Assembly (NCBI GenBank): GCA_963921795.1
Contig: OY997643.1
Location: forward strand, 17,499,879 to 17,563,878
Reading direction: 5' to 3'
Length of the DNA stretch: 64,000 bases
Origin: Nannobrachium achirus
Taxonomy: Eukaryota; Chordata; Actinopteri; Myctophiformes; Myctophidae
Position 1 is the stretch's first letter, and each line of letters starts with the position of its first letter. The notes below the pieces were generated by a model. The model was not told the DNA's origin, ran no database searches, and saw only the letters and a program-made list of their open reading frames with translations. Position numbers and translations under genes: made by a program. Shown piece by piece: positions 34,161 through 44,774 of this stretch.

Positions 34161-35293
34161 TGTGGTGACTGAACCCAAACCAGACACAAGAGAGCAAGAC
34201 AGTGTTGCCAACTCCGGGCATTTATTAACAATTTTCAGGTCTCAACAGCAGGTAAATGCAACGCAGGCATAAATGTGCAACATAAATACGAATGAATCAA
34301 ACTAGTTCTAAACAGTTCAACATAGGTTCTTCCCCGGGTGGGGGCTGCCGTCTCTTCTCTTCTTGGGGGGCCAGGGGTAGGTAAGAGTTAGTTAGGGTTT
34401 TCTTCCCACAGGTAATGGGTGAGTATTGTTCAGGTTAGGTATTCCCTCCACAGGTACAGGTAAGGTATTTCTCTCCACAGGTAATAGGTGAGTATGTCTC
34501 TCTATCGGTGACAGGTAAAGTATCTCTTTCCCACAGGTGATAGGTGAGTATTTCTCTTTACAGGTGACAGGTAAAGTATTTCTTTCCCACGGGACATAGG
34601 TGAGTATTTCTCTCTACAGGTGACAGATAAGGTGGGGGGGGTGCCGCGAGCTCTCAATAAATCCAACCGATTCACTATCTTCTAAACAAACTAAACACGG
34701 GGAATAAGGGACCTAGGGGCCAGCGAATGGTTGGATACAAGGTAAGTTTTAAAGGGAGGTGAGTACTACTCAACATAATGGGTTCTGGGTTGGCTCCCTG
34801 GGGGTCCGGTTGGTAAGGCTGCTTCCTCCTTTTCCAGGTCCATTCTCCGCAGGTCGCCTGAGTACTCTCTCTCCAGAGATTCGGTACACACTCCTCAGTG
34901 GTAGGTACACACTCCTCAGTGAAGGTCCGCTCCCCGGTCCAGCCTAAAAAGGTGAGTAGAATGGATATTACTATAATGCGCTTTACACAGAAATATGCGG
35001 TTGAGGGAGAAATATGGTGGTTCCTTACCGCCTGTTGCCCATATGTCTGCTCGTCGGAGTCCCAGCACAGACTGGGTGAGAGAGCGAGGCTTCTATTTAT
35101 GCACCCTGTGTTTGGAGAATCCCACAGGTGCATATGCTTCTACCTGATGAAGCATGTGAGTCGGCAGGTAACGCCCTTCAATGACTTGGCCCACACTGTG
35201 CGCTGCTCTGCTGGGCCTCGCTCTCCCATCCAGGGTGCGCTTCTCCGACGTGCAGGGCCTACCTGGCGGGCGGTGTCTAAACGAACCACCACA
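34161..35293 (-). repeat. 3' LTR, full length (1133 bp)
   Basis: Starts TGTGGTGACTGAACCC and ends AACGAACCACCACA on the plus strand. 34400-34630 holds about four diverged 60-bp tandem units built on acaggtgataggtgagtatt. Confidence 0.85.
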
Positions 35294-35295
35294 TA

Positions 35296-36793
35296 TCCCT
35301 CCCGTTAAGTTTGCTGCTGGTCCGCAAACTTGCTGCTCTTCCTCATAGAGCCGGGACAGGGCATCGGCATGAGGGATATCCTTCCCCGGCCTGTGCTCCA
35401 CTTCAAAGTTGTAATCCTGTAACTCCAGAAACCAACGTGTTATTCTCTTATTTGTATCCTTACTTCTAGCCATCCATTTTAATGGTGCGTGATCCGTTAT
35501 CAGCGTAAAACGTCTCCCCCACAGGTAATAACGTAAATGGTGTATGGACCACTTTATGGCAAGAGCTTCTTTCTCTATCGTTGCATAATTCAGCTCGTGC
35601 TTTAAGAGCTTTCGGCTAATAAATGTAACTGGATGCTCTTCGTTGTCAATAACTTGCGAGAGCACGGACCCGAGGCCCGTGTTCGAGGCGTCGGTGTGGA
35701 GTAGAAAAGTCTTACCGAAGTCGGGGGCTTTTAGGACCGGCTCGTCACAGAGTTTCAGTTTGAGGCCTCGGAAGACGGCCTCCGTCTCCTCTGTCCAGCG
35801 CAGCACATTGGGCCGGCTTTGTCGGGTCATCTCGTACAAGGGGGGTGCAACGGTAGCATAATTGTTTATGAACTTGTTATAATAAGACATTATTCCCAAA
35901 AATGATTTTAACTGTTTCTTGTTGACGGGTTTGGGCCAATCTCGTATTCGTTCAACCTTACGTAGCTGGGGTTTTACACACCCCCGCCCAATAGTAAAAC
36001 CCAAATATTCGGTCTCATACAGACCTATGCGGCATTTCTTGGCGTTGGCGGTCAGACCCGCTCTGCGAAGGGCTTCCAGGACCGCCGCGAGGTGGTGAAG
36101 GTGATTCTCCCAGGTGCTGCTGTGAATCACAATGTCATCTAAATACGCTGCTGCATAAAGATGGTGAGGCCTTAACACCCGGTCCATGAGTCTCTGAAAT
36201 GTCGCGGGAGCGCCGTGCACGCCAAAGGGAAAGACTGTGTATTGAAACAGCCCTTCAGGGGTGGAAAAAGCCGTTTTCTCTTTTGTTTCGTTTGTTAGGG
36301 GCACTTGCCAATAGCCTTTCGTTAAATCTAGTGTACTCACAAATCGAGCGGGGCCTAGCCGCTCAATTAATTCGTCTACCCTGGGCATGGGGTACGCGTC
36401 AAAATTTGATATCTCATTTAATTTTCGAAAGTCATTACAGAACCTGATAGTGCCGTCCGGTTTAGGGACCAGCACAATGGGGCTTGACCAGGCACTGTGA
36501 GATTCCTCTATCACCCCCAGTTTAAGCATACTTTTTACCTCCTCTTTTACGGCTTCCTGCCTGGCCTCCGGGATGCGGTAAGGCCGCTGCCGCACTATTT
36601 TCCCCGGTAGCGTTTGGATGTCGTGCTTTATGGCGGGGGTTCGGCCTGGCAGTTCTGAGAACCAGTCTGCATTTCTGTTCAGGAGCTCGCGCACATCTTG
36701 CACCTGAGCCGGGGACAGTTCCTCTCCAATAGGGAGAGAAAGCCGGGAGGGCGACTGGAGGAGCTGCGTGCCATTTTTCCAGCAAATTGACAT
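35296..36793 (-). CDS. Gypsy reverse transcriptase and RNase H
   Basis: The open frame runs 36793 to 35093, its tail reading into the LTR. RT motifs in order: SSPIVLVPKPDGTIRFCNDF, RFVSTLDLTKGYWQVPL, FPFGVHGAPATFQRLMD and the catalytic YLDDIVIHS. RNase H follows with LLHTDASNTGLGSVL, TIEKEALAI, LITDHAPLKWM and HADALSRL. These are polymerase and RNA-removal activities that copy element RNA into DNA in cytoplasmic particles. All catalytic acidic residues I can place are present. The frame overlaps the integrase frame (36522-36793) in another register, so the polyprotein is frame-broken near 36740-36790 or uses a shift there. Confidence 0.85.
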
Positions 36794-38228
36794 GATATAT
36801 TTGCAGGGTTTTCCGCCGCCCTATTTGGCGCACCCTGTAGTTTACAGGGCCAATCTTCTCCACAATTTCATAAGGGCCCTGCCACTTTGCGAGGAATTTA
36901 CATTCACTGGTAGGTATGAGCACTAGTACCTTTTCGCCCACCTCAAAGCTCCGCAACGTGGCACCTCTGTTGTACACTTTGCACTGTGCGCGTTGAGCCT
37001 GCTCCATGTGTTCACGGACGAGCGGCCAGACCTTCTTGGCTCTTCCCTGTAACTGTTCAACATGGTCAATGACAGAGCGGTGAGGAGACGGTTGGCTTTC
37101 CCACGTCTCTTTCGCCATATCCAGTAACCCCCGTGGCTGTCGTCCGTATAGTAACTTGAAGGGGGAAAAACCCGTGGAAGCCTGTGGCACCTCCCGTATG
37201 GCAAACAACACGAAGGGAATCAAGCGGTCCCAATCTTTGCCATCTATATCGATTAATTTCTTTAACATTTGCTTTAAACTTTTATTAAAGCGTTCAACTA
37301 AGCCGTCCGATTGCGGATGAAAGATAGAGGTCTTTATCTTATCTATTTTTAGCCACTTATAGAGTTCAGTGATAACGCGGGACATGAAGCAGGTGCCTTG
37401 ATCCGACAGTATGGCGTCCGCTATTCCGACCCGGCTGAATAGAAGGAAGAGCTCGTGTGCCACCGCTCTGGCTGTAGCCGCTCTCAGTGGGATTGCCTCG
37501 GGGTACCGAGTAGCATAGTCCACAATGACTAAAATATATTTGTGCCCCCGGGCCGACTTGGGGAGGGGGCCGACAATGTCCATGCCAATGCGGCTGAACG
37601 GAGTGGAGATTATTGGCATGGGAATAAGCGGGTTACGCTGAAAGGGCCGGGGCGCGGTGAGCTGGCAAACACCGCATCCTTTACAAAAATCCTCCACTGC
37701 TCGCTTTATTCCCGGCCAATAAAACCGTGCATTGATTCGATCGCTAGTTTTCTTTATGCCTAGGTACGCTCCCAGCTGGTGAGTATGGGCCAAATACAAT
37801 ACTCTAGTCACATAGTCTTTTGGTACGAGCAGTTGTTCTATAATGGCCCCAGTGTTATTCTTCCAGCCCCGATACAACAAATTTCTCTGCACAAAGAAAT
37901 ATGGGGAAATTAGTTCACTCACCCCGTCACATAGTCTTCCGTCAACTGCGCTGATGTTTTTCCGAACATTTTCCAGGTTTGGGTCGTTCCACTGCTGCGT
38001 GGCAAAATCTCCTCTGAGCACGGAGCTCTCATCCTCCTCTTCGGGGAAATCGGGCCACCTCACCGGCTCGGGGTCCTCGGACGAGTCGCCCCGGGGTGGC
38101 TCCTCCGCTTCTGGTTCCTCTCCTTGCGGCTCCTCGTCTGGCGAGGCTTCGGTCTGCGGCCCCTCCGTCTCGGCGCGGAAAGACTTCTCCGTCGTGGGCG
38201 AGGCGGCGCGCTGCCACCTGGGTTCCAA
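36522..38228 (-). CDS. Gypsy integrase (upstream of RT)
   Basis: 568-codon frame. The first roughly 90 residues are an acidic Glu/Pro-rich linker. The zinc-binding region reads AHTHQLGAYLG then FCKGCGVCQ; the second His of the HHCC motif appears as Tyr (GAYLG). The catalytic core has RIGMDIVGPLPKSARGHKYI, DAILSDQGTCFMS and HPQSDGLVERFNKSLKQMLK (DDE pattern). The C-terminus has a GPY/F-type module, FLAKWQGPYEIVEKIGPVNY. It inserts element cDNA into chromosomes. The last about 75 codons are out of register with the RT frame and are not real integrase sequence. Confidence 0.85.
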   Translation of the reverse strand: MEPRWQRAASPTTEKSFRAETEGPQTEASPDEEPQGEEPEAEEPPRGDSSEDPEPVRWPDFPEEEDESSVLRGDFATQQWNDPNLENVRKNISAVDGRLCDGVSELISPYFFVQRNLLYRGWKNNTGAIIEQLLVPKDYVTRVLYLAHTHQLGAYLGIKKTSDRINARFYWPGIKRAVEDFCKGCGVCQLTAPRPFQRNPLIPMPIISTPFSRIGMDIVGPLPKSARGHKYILVIVDYATRYPEAIPLRAATARAVAHELFLLFSRVGIADAILSDQGTCFMSRVITELYKWLKIDKIKTSIFHPQSDGLVERFNKSLKQMLKKLIDIDGKDWDRLIPFVLFAIREVPQASTGFSPFKLLYGRQPRGLLDMAKETWESQPSPHRSVIDHVEQLQGRAKKVWPLVREHMEQAQRAQCKVYNRGATLRSFEVGEKVLVLIPTSECKFLAKWQGPYEIVEKIGPVNYRVRQIGRRKTLQIYHVNLLEKWHAAPPVALPAFSPYWRGTVPGSGARCARAPEQKCRLVLRTARPNPRHKARHPNATGENSAAAALPHPGGQAGSRKRGGKKYA

Positions 38229-38575
38229 TGTCTTTCAAACAGCACACAATCCGTGCCGATGAGCAAGGGGACCGGTAGATTGGGGACGATGCCAGCCTCC
38301 ACATCGACATCTCCTTTAGTTGTCTGTACACGGATTAGCGTCACTGGGTAGGAACGCACATCCCCATGTACGCAGCTGACCGGGATCCGGTTGGAGGTGG
38401 AACGCCCGGCATAGTCAGCATGGACCAGCGTGACGACGCTCCTCGAGTCTAGGAGAGCCCGGGTGTCCACCCCTTCAATTCTCACCGGCAGGTGAGAGTG
38501 GCGGCGCTGTTGGCTCCCCGAGTGGAGGCAGGGGCGCCGGCTGTCAGAGGCCACGGCGGCGGAGGGCATTGACAC
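38060..38575 (-). CDS. Gypsy aspartic protease region
   Basis: The frame includes LPVRIEGVDTRALLDS followed by RSVVTLVH and VPLLIGTDCVLFERHW, the retropepsin fold pattern. The catalytic triplet expected as DSG or DTG reads D-S-R (codons within 38440-38450), so this copy should be inactive. It ends in a different register from the integrase, with a one-base break near 38220. Confidence 0.7.
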   Translation of the reverse strand: MSMPSAAVASDSRRPCLHSGSQQRRHSHLPVRIEGVDTRALLDSRSVVTLVHADYAGRSTSNRIPVSCVHGDVRSYPVTLIRVQTTKGDVDVEAGIVPNLPVPLLIGTDCVLFERHWNPGGSAPPRPRRRSLSAPRRRGRRPKPRQTRSRKERNQKRRSHPGATRPRTPSR

Positions 38576-38612
38576 ATCGCGGTCGCGATCCGGACAGAAC
38601 CAGGCGATGTGA

Positions 38613-39385
38613 TCAGACGTAACACCTCCGTGACATCTGCGGTTGGCTTCGGGCAGGCCGCTCTGTGGCGGCTCGTTTCGTAACAGTGGGAGACGGGGGA
38701 GAAGCCGGGGGCCGCGAACGGTCCCGGTTATAACGTGCCTCCCCTGTCCCTCTGGGAATCTCCGACCTTGTGCTTCTCATCATCTCTGTACTCACTTGGT
38801 GATTTTCCAAGAGAGCAATAAGTGCTTCTACAGAGTTTGGGCTTACTTGTGAGGCATATCTGCGGGCATCAGGCGGCAGGGAGCGTATACATTTCTCTAT
38901 GACGATTCTCTCGACCAGTGGTGGGTCGCCGGCCGTAGTCAGCCACCCGTGTGTTAGGCGGAGGAGAGTGGCTATTTGGGGCCGAGGCGGTAGCGCCGCT
39001 TGCATGCTCCAACCATGGAAGCGCTGAGCTCGGGCCGGCATACTATAACCTTGACTAGCTAAAATAGCTGCTTTCAGGCGCCTGTACTCACGGCCTCAGC
39101 GAGGGGGAGATCACGACATACTCGTTGAGCTTCTCCAGAAAGAAATGGGGCAATAATGCCGCCCCAGTCGGGGACAGGCCACCGCTCTCGGGCAGCCGTG
39201 CGCTCGAACACCTCCAGGAACGCTTCAATATCATCTTCGGGGGATAGCTTTGTCAACACTTCCCCGGGTGGACGTGTGGGATTAACGTTTTGGTCAATTT
39301 GAATTTTTTCTATCAGTTTGGTCACCGCTTGTTGTAACTCGGCCTGGCTCTGTAACAGAGCATTTAAAGCCGGGGTGGTTGTCAT
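38613..39385 (-). CDS. Gypsy gag remnant, frame-broken
   Basis: Two frames. 39074-39385 opens with MTTTPALNALLQSQAELQQA and has LSPEDDIEAFLEVFERTAA, a capsid start like that of gypsy/SCAN-related gag. 38613-39041 continues with PPLVERIVIEKCIRSLPPDA and VEALIALLENHQVSTEMMRS. A frame break lies near 39060. No complete CCHC knuckle is seen in the frame. Confidence 0.7.
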
Positions 39386-39429
39386 ATTGCGTCTAGGTGA
39401 TGTTCAGTACCCGTATTCTGCACACCATA

Positions 39430-39634
39430 TGTGGTGACTGAACCCAAACCAGACACAAGAGAGCAAGACAGTGTTGCCAACTCCGGGCATTTATTAACAA
39501 TTTTCAGGTCTCAACAGCAGGTAAATGCAACGCAGGCATAAATGTGCAACATAAATACGAATGAATCAAACTAGGTCTAAACAGTTCAACATAGGTTCTT
39601 CCCCTGGCGGGCGGTGTCTAAACGAACCACCACA
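39430..39634 (-). repeat. 5' LTR, internally deleted (205 bp)
   Basis: The outer 175 bp are identical to the full LTR except for one base (aggtctaaa versus agttctaaa). An internal segment of about 928 bp is missing between ggttcttcccc and tggcgggcggtg, joined at CCCC. The deletion likely removed promoter sequence. Confidence 0.85.
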
Positions 39635-42301
39635 ATATCATTGTAATCCTTGGCCATCACAACATACAGTAGGTGTAGACATCACACATGTTTGTATTAT
39701 AATGCTTGGTTCAGGAGTTATGATGCAAAATACCTTTAGTAATGGCGGATATTAAAATATGCATCAAGGAGGGGAATTTTTGGGAAGGCTCCATATCAGA
39801 CATTGTTCAAGGACCCAAACTGTACAAGTCTAACAAACAAATTTCACAGTTTAATGCTTACATCAACCCCAGGCGGGATCCGATCCAACGACCTTCTGCA
39901 TGAAAGGCATATGCCCTGACCACTACACTAGTCAGCCACAAGTTATATTAATCATGTTTGTTAAAAAAAAATAAAAAAAAATCTACAGTATGTAGGCTGA
40001 GTGCCTTGATTTTATTGATTTTTTAATTTTTTTCCTTTGTTCAAAAAGGAGCAACCCTGCAAACCTCGGAATTCAATGTTAGCCATGTGCATTCTGTGCC
40101 AAAAGCAAACAGAGGAAAATCTAGTTTGCCCTCTTGCAAATCCAGTTGCCAGTCGAGGAGACGGAGCCTACACAGAAATCATAGGCCTTGTAAGTCAGTT
40201 CAGAGCAATTGGCGCTGCTCCCCACCCAGATATAGAACTTCCAGATGCAGAATCGATGCAGCAAAATCGTGCATCCTGGCATAAAACTTGTCGGCAGCTT
40301 TACAGGGCATCAGCACTAGACCGTGCAAAAAAAACGTCATTCTGAAGGTTTGTTTCCTGCGACAAGAAGATCCTGTCGGACTGGAGCACCTGTTAATCGT
40401 AATAAATGTCTCTTTTGTGGTGAAGAAACAAATGCAGCAGACCATTCATTCCAGAAGAAGGTCGTATCGTGGCACTCCTTGCAGAAGGAGATCTAGTCGC
40501 TATTGAAGCCAAGTATCATCGCCGTTGCTACACAATGTTCGACCGCCGTTATGATGCGATTGTTAAAGTCACAGTTGGCGAAAACTTTGAGGCCACGGCA
40601 GAAAATGAGTTGCTCCAATTCATGAAGGAAGAAGTCACTGGAGGTCGTAAGGTGTTTGCATTGCAAGATCTGACAGAAATGATGACAGAGAGATTGGAAC
40701 AATACGGAATTCAGAAGACCGTGAACCGGACAAGACTAAAAGAAAAGGTTCTCAAACACTTTCCGGATATGACAGAGGAGAAAGGTACCCGTGACCGGGT
40801 TTTCATTGTTTGTTCAAAAGTGGCTCGAAAAATGATATCAGATGCAACTCAAACACCAGATGAGGAAGCACATACATTACAAATGGCAGCATCAATTCTA
40901 AGAAAAGCTGTAATGAATCATAACACTCCATTCAAGTTTGATGGTTCATTTCCCAATGGTTGCGAAGAATCATCTGTTCCACAAAGTATGAAGTATTTCT
41001 TCCGTCATCTCCTTGCTGGACCCAAATCATCACCAGAAAAAGATAATTCCGGGGAGATCCTGTCTGTGAGTCAGGTGGCCATGCAAAATATGACTTCTCT
41101 TTCTACAAACTTGAATTGTGAGCCTCCACTTACAGTGTTCCTGGCACTCGAATTGCACTCGCAAACGAGAAGCAAGAAGTTGGTAGAACTCCTACACAAA
41201 CATTATCTTAGCGTGTCATATAAGAAAGTCCTTAGCATTGAAGCGAGTTTTGCACAGGCTATTGCACAACAAACAAGGAACAACGCAGATATAGTCTGTC
41301 CTACAAATTTGCGTAAGCAAATTTTCACAGTTGCAGCCCTGGATAATTTGGATCATAATCCCACATCACGTACAGCTAGCTCATCCTGCATGGAACTGGG
41401 ATTTCACTTTTTCAGTTTCCCACATCACAGAAGCCTGGGTTAAACCAAGAATGTCTACGAATCAACTCACAGAAAACAGGAGAAGGCAGCAGTGGACCCA
41501 TCCTGCCTCATTCGTATACATTTGTACCACCTGTGGGCCAAAATCTTGTCACCCAGCCGCCGATAAAAGTTGTGCAACCAGAGGCAACTAGTTCATTTGA
41601 TGTGGAGAAACAACATGAACAGGCATGGATGACTGCAGTACATGACACCCTATATGTGGATCCTGATACAGAAAATGGCACCCCAGCAATGTGGTCTTCA
41701 TTCCATGCTGCCCGATCAGATGCTGTTGGCCTACCAGAAAAAAGTATTGAGGCCCTCCTCCCACTTTTTCACGAAAAAGCAGCCACCCCAGAAATGGTTA
41801 AACATGGAATGGAACTGGTTGGAAAGACAACAGAGCACCTGAACCCAAATCAAGTCCCTCTGTTGGTTGTGGACCAACCACTGTATGACCTAGCGAAGAA
41901 GATGCAATGGACCTTCCCTGACATTTTTGGAGAAGACAAATTTGTTGTGATGCTAGGTGGGCTCCACATTGAAATGGCTTTATGGAGCACCATGGGAGAT
42001 CTGCTACGTGGGTCAGGATGGCCAGAAGCCTTGAAAGAAGCTGGGCTAGTCAAGTCGGAGGCAGCCGCCACATAATTTCTGAAAGCATCAAATGTAATGA
42101 GGACAAGATATGCCCATCAAGTTACTGTTGTGGTCCTGAACAGCCTTCTGAAGCGAGCCTACGAGGGCAGTGGAAGTGAAATGGCCTTTGAGGATTGGGC
42201 CGTAGCAGAATCCCAAGAGAGCCCAACATTCAAATTTTGGCTGCTTGTACACAAGTACCAACAGCTAATCTTCATGTTCATCCGATAGAGATGCAATTTA
42301 T

Positions 42302-42351
42302 GGCTCTTTGAAGTGAGCCAGAGCCATGGCTCTGGCTCACTTCAAAGAGCC
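42302..42351. repeat. Perfect subterminal hairpin of the hAT
   Basis: ggctctttgaagtgagccag then agcc-at-ggct and ctggctcacttcaaagagcc: 24-base arms with a 2-base centre, 16 bp inside the left terminus. The right end carries only a single copy of the arm (46527-46550). Confidence 0.9.
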
Positions 42352-42480
42352 GTTCAAAAGAATGGCTCTTTTGGCTAATTTTTATATATTTTAAGAAGCA
42401 TTCATTGAAACATAAATCCACAAGGTGGCGCCACATTCCTGACAGTTGAGATCACAATTTTGTATTGATCCTTTTCATAT

Positions 42481-42481
42481 A

Positions 42482-42541
<60 letters not shown>
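42481..42541 (+). repeat. (GT)n microsatellite
   Basis: Uninterrupted GT run inside the hAT, outside the transposase exons. Confidence 0.95.
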
Positions 42542-42545
<4 letters not shown>

Positions 42546-43209
42546 GTATGCTATTCATGCAGCACCTCAAAAAAAACAAGCAGGCAACAATGAACTTCCA
42601 TGTAAAACAACTTTTAGTGCAACATTGTAACATTTGGTAAAACAATACAAAACATTTGATAGTGCAAAATTGCAAATTCTTCAGATTGCTATAGGATCTG
42701 GTATGAACTAGGGTCTGTGATTTGAAGTTAAATCAGAATAACCAAATTCCAGTCTTCACAAGACTGAAGAATGTTCAGGGTCACTGTCTGAAATGTTTGG
42801 GAACTCCTGCTGTAAAACAAACATATAAAGTGAAAACAAAATAAATAACATCCCTGAAATAATTAAGCCATTCTCTAAGGCTTCTTCTGCTTTACATTTG
42901 GCAAATAAAATACATAACATTTAATAGTGCAAAACTGCAGGATCTGGTATGAACTAGGGTCCGTGACTCCATGTTATGGCCTCCATGAGAACAACTACTA
43001 GACTGGATTTAGCCAAAATAACTCTGTGTGAACATCAAAAAACAAAAGCAATCCAGTCTTTCATTTTGACAGCCAAAATAAAATGCAGTCTTAACAAGAC
43101 TTCAATGTTCAGGGTTGCTGTCTGAACGGTTTGGGAACCCCTGCTGTAAACAATAACCAAATAAAGAGAAAACAAAATTAATCACAGCCCTGAAATAATT
43201 AGCCCTTCT

Positions 43210-44696
43210 CTAAGGCTTCTTCTGCTTCTCTTTCGCCTGCTTCTCCTTCTCCTCCCTCTCCTTCTTCTTTGGATTTGGCAAATTTGCATTCAGGAAAACG
43301 AGTGCTCTCACTTTGGCAGGCTTAAGGCGACTTCTTCTCTCTGAGAGTACCATTCCAGCCTTAGAGAAGATTCTCTCGGATGGAACGGACGTTGCCACAA
43401 CGCACAGCTTCTTAACCACTAACTTGCTCAGCCTGGGGTACGTGTGGGCCTTATCTCCCCACCACTTAAGAGGATCTTCTTCTACACCAGCAAGCGTCTC
43501 GTCTTGGTACGACCTCACCTCCATTATGGCATCTGCTGTGGGGTTCCTGGTGGTTGCCTGGTTAGCTGATCGAGCGACCTGGGAGATAAAACAAAGGGGG
43601 TGGGAGACAAAACAATTTTATGAGATTGTGATATTAGACGTCATCCTAGATTTAGAGAAAAATATATAGATTTATTTTGTCATCCTTACTTGCTCATGGA
43701 AAAAGCTCCAAACAATAGATTGCCCTGGTGCAGCACAGCCTGCTCCTTCCCCTTGGTCCGGTTCCTGGGTGGGTTCAGGGACGGCAGTGTTGGTAGGGGT
43801 GAGTCTCGCTGCTGCAGTACTTATCCGGTGGAAGGTCTCATCAGCACTTCTGCCATCCGCGAAGGCCATCCTCTTGTACCTGAATGTAATGTAATTGAGA
43901 TAACATGTTATATAGACCAGTGGTTCCCAAACTTTTTAGCTTGTGACTCGAAAGACATTCTCCTGTGAGCCAATAGTGAAAATAGCAGATCTACAAGCTC
44001 ACAATGTGTCGCTTTGCACCACATTGAAAGCTTGTAGATAGGCTATTTTCACTACTTCTTAATTATTATAATGTATTTATTTATTTTTAAATATATATTT
44101 TATTTTAAGAAAAGAAAACCATATTTGTACTCGATTTGTGACCCATAGTAATTGGTCCGTAACCCACAGTTTGGGAACCAGTGTTTGACAGACAGATGGA
44201 CATGGGCATCTATAGTGTGAATAGTTTGTACAGACTGATTAACTTGTTTTGGGTTATTCTACTGTTAGACTGATGATAGGTTCTTGGTTTACTTGTGATC
44301 CTAGATTACTATTTCTATGCATTCAGTGTATTACCTTGTGTTGTCCTCGCTTACTCTAGAGTGTCTGATAAATGCCTACAGTGTAAATTGTAAATTGTTA
44401 CCTTGGGTCAAGAGCGGCAGCATCTGCAAGGAGTTGGTTGGATTCAATTTTGTGGAATCTAGTAGCCATGCTAGAAACAAGACAGTCAGCCATGTCTTTT
44501 GCTGTCTGTGTTGTTACTCTTCTCTGGAAATCGACCATGGCTCTCTGCAGTCCCCTGGCCAGAATAATCACTTTGGAGGCAGTCACGTAGCTAGTGAGGA
44601 CAAAGAATTATGATTATTATTAAAGCGATACAATTACAAAGTTATACTAACAATCATATATACCACTATTAATTACAAAGCTACCTATTATGGTGT

Positions 44697-44774
<78 letters not shown>

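Larger units (their letters stand above)
34161..39634 (-). mobile_element. Gypsy-class LTR retrotransposon, Gmr1-like gene order
   Basis: 5474 bp, TG..CA ends, 4-bp target duplication atat (34157-34160 and 39635-39638). The empty-site sequence is visible at about 33372-33392 in a duplicate of the host repeat. Order on the minus strand is gag, protease, integrase, reverse transcriptase, RNase H. Placing integrase before RT is unlike ordinary gypsy elements but is the known arrangement of Gmr1-like elements first described from cod. A purine-rich tract (acgggaggga) precedes the 3' LTR. Several frame breaks make this copy non-autonomous. Confidence 0.85.
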
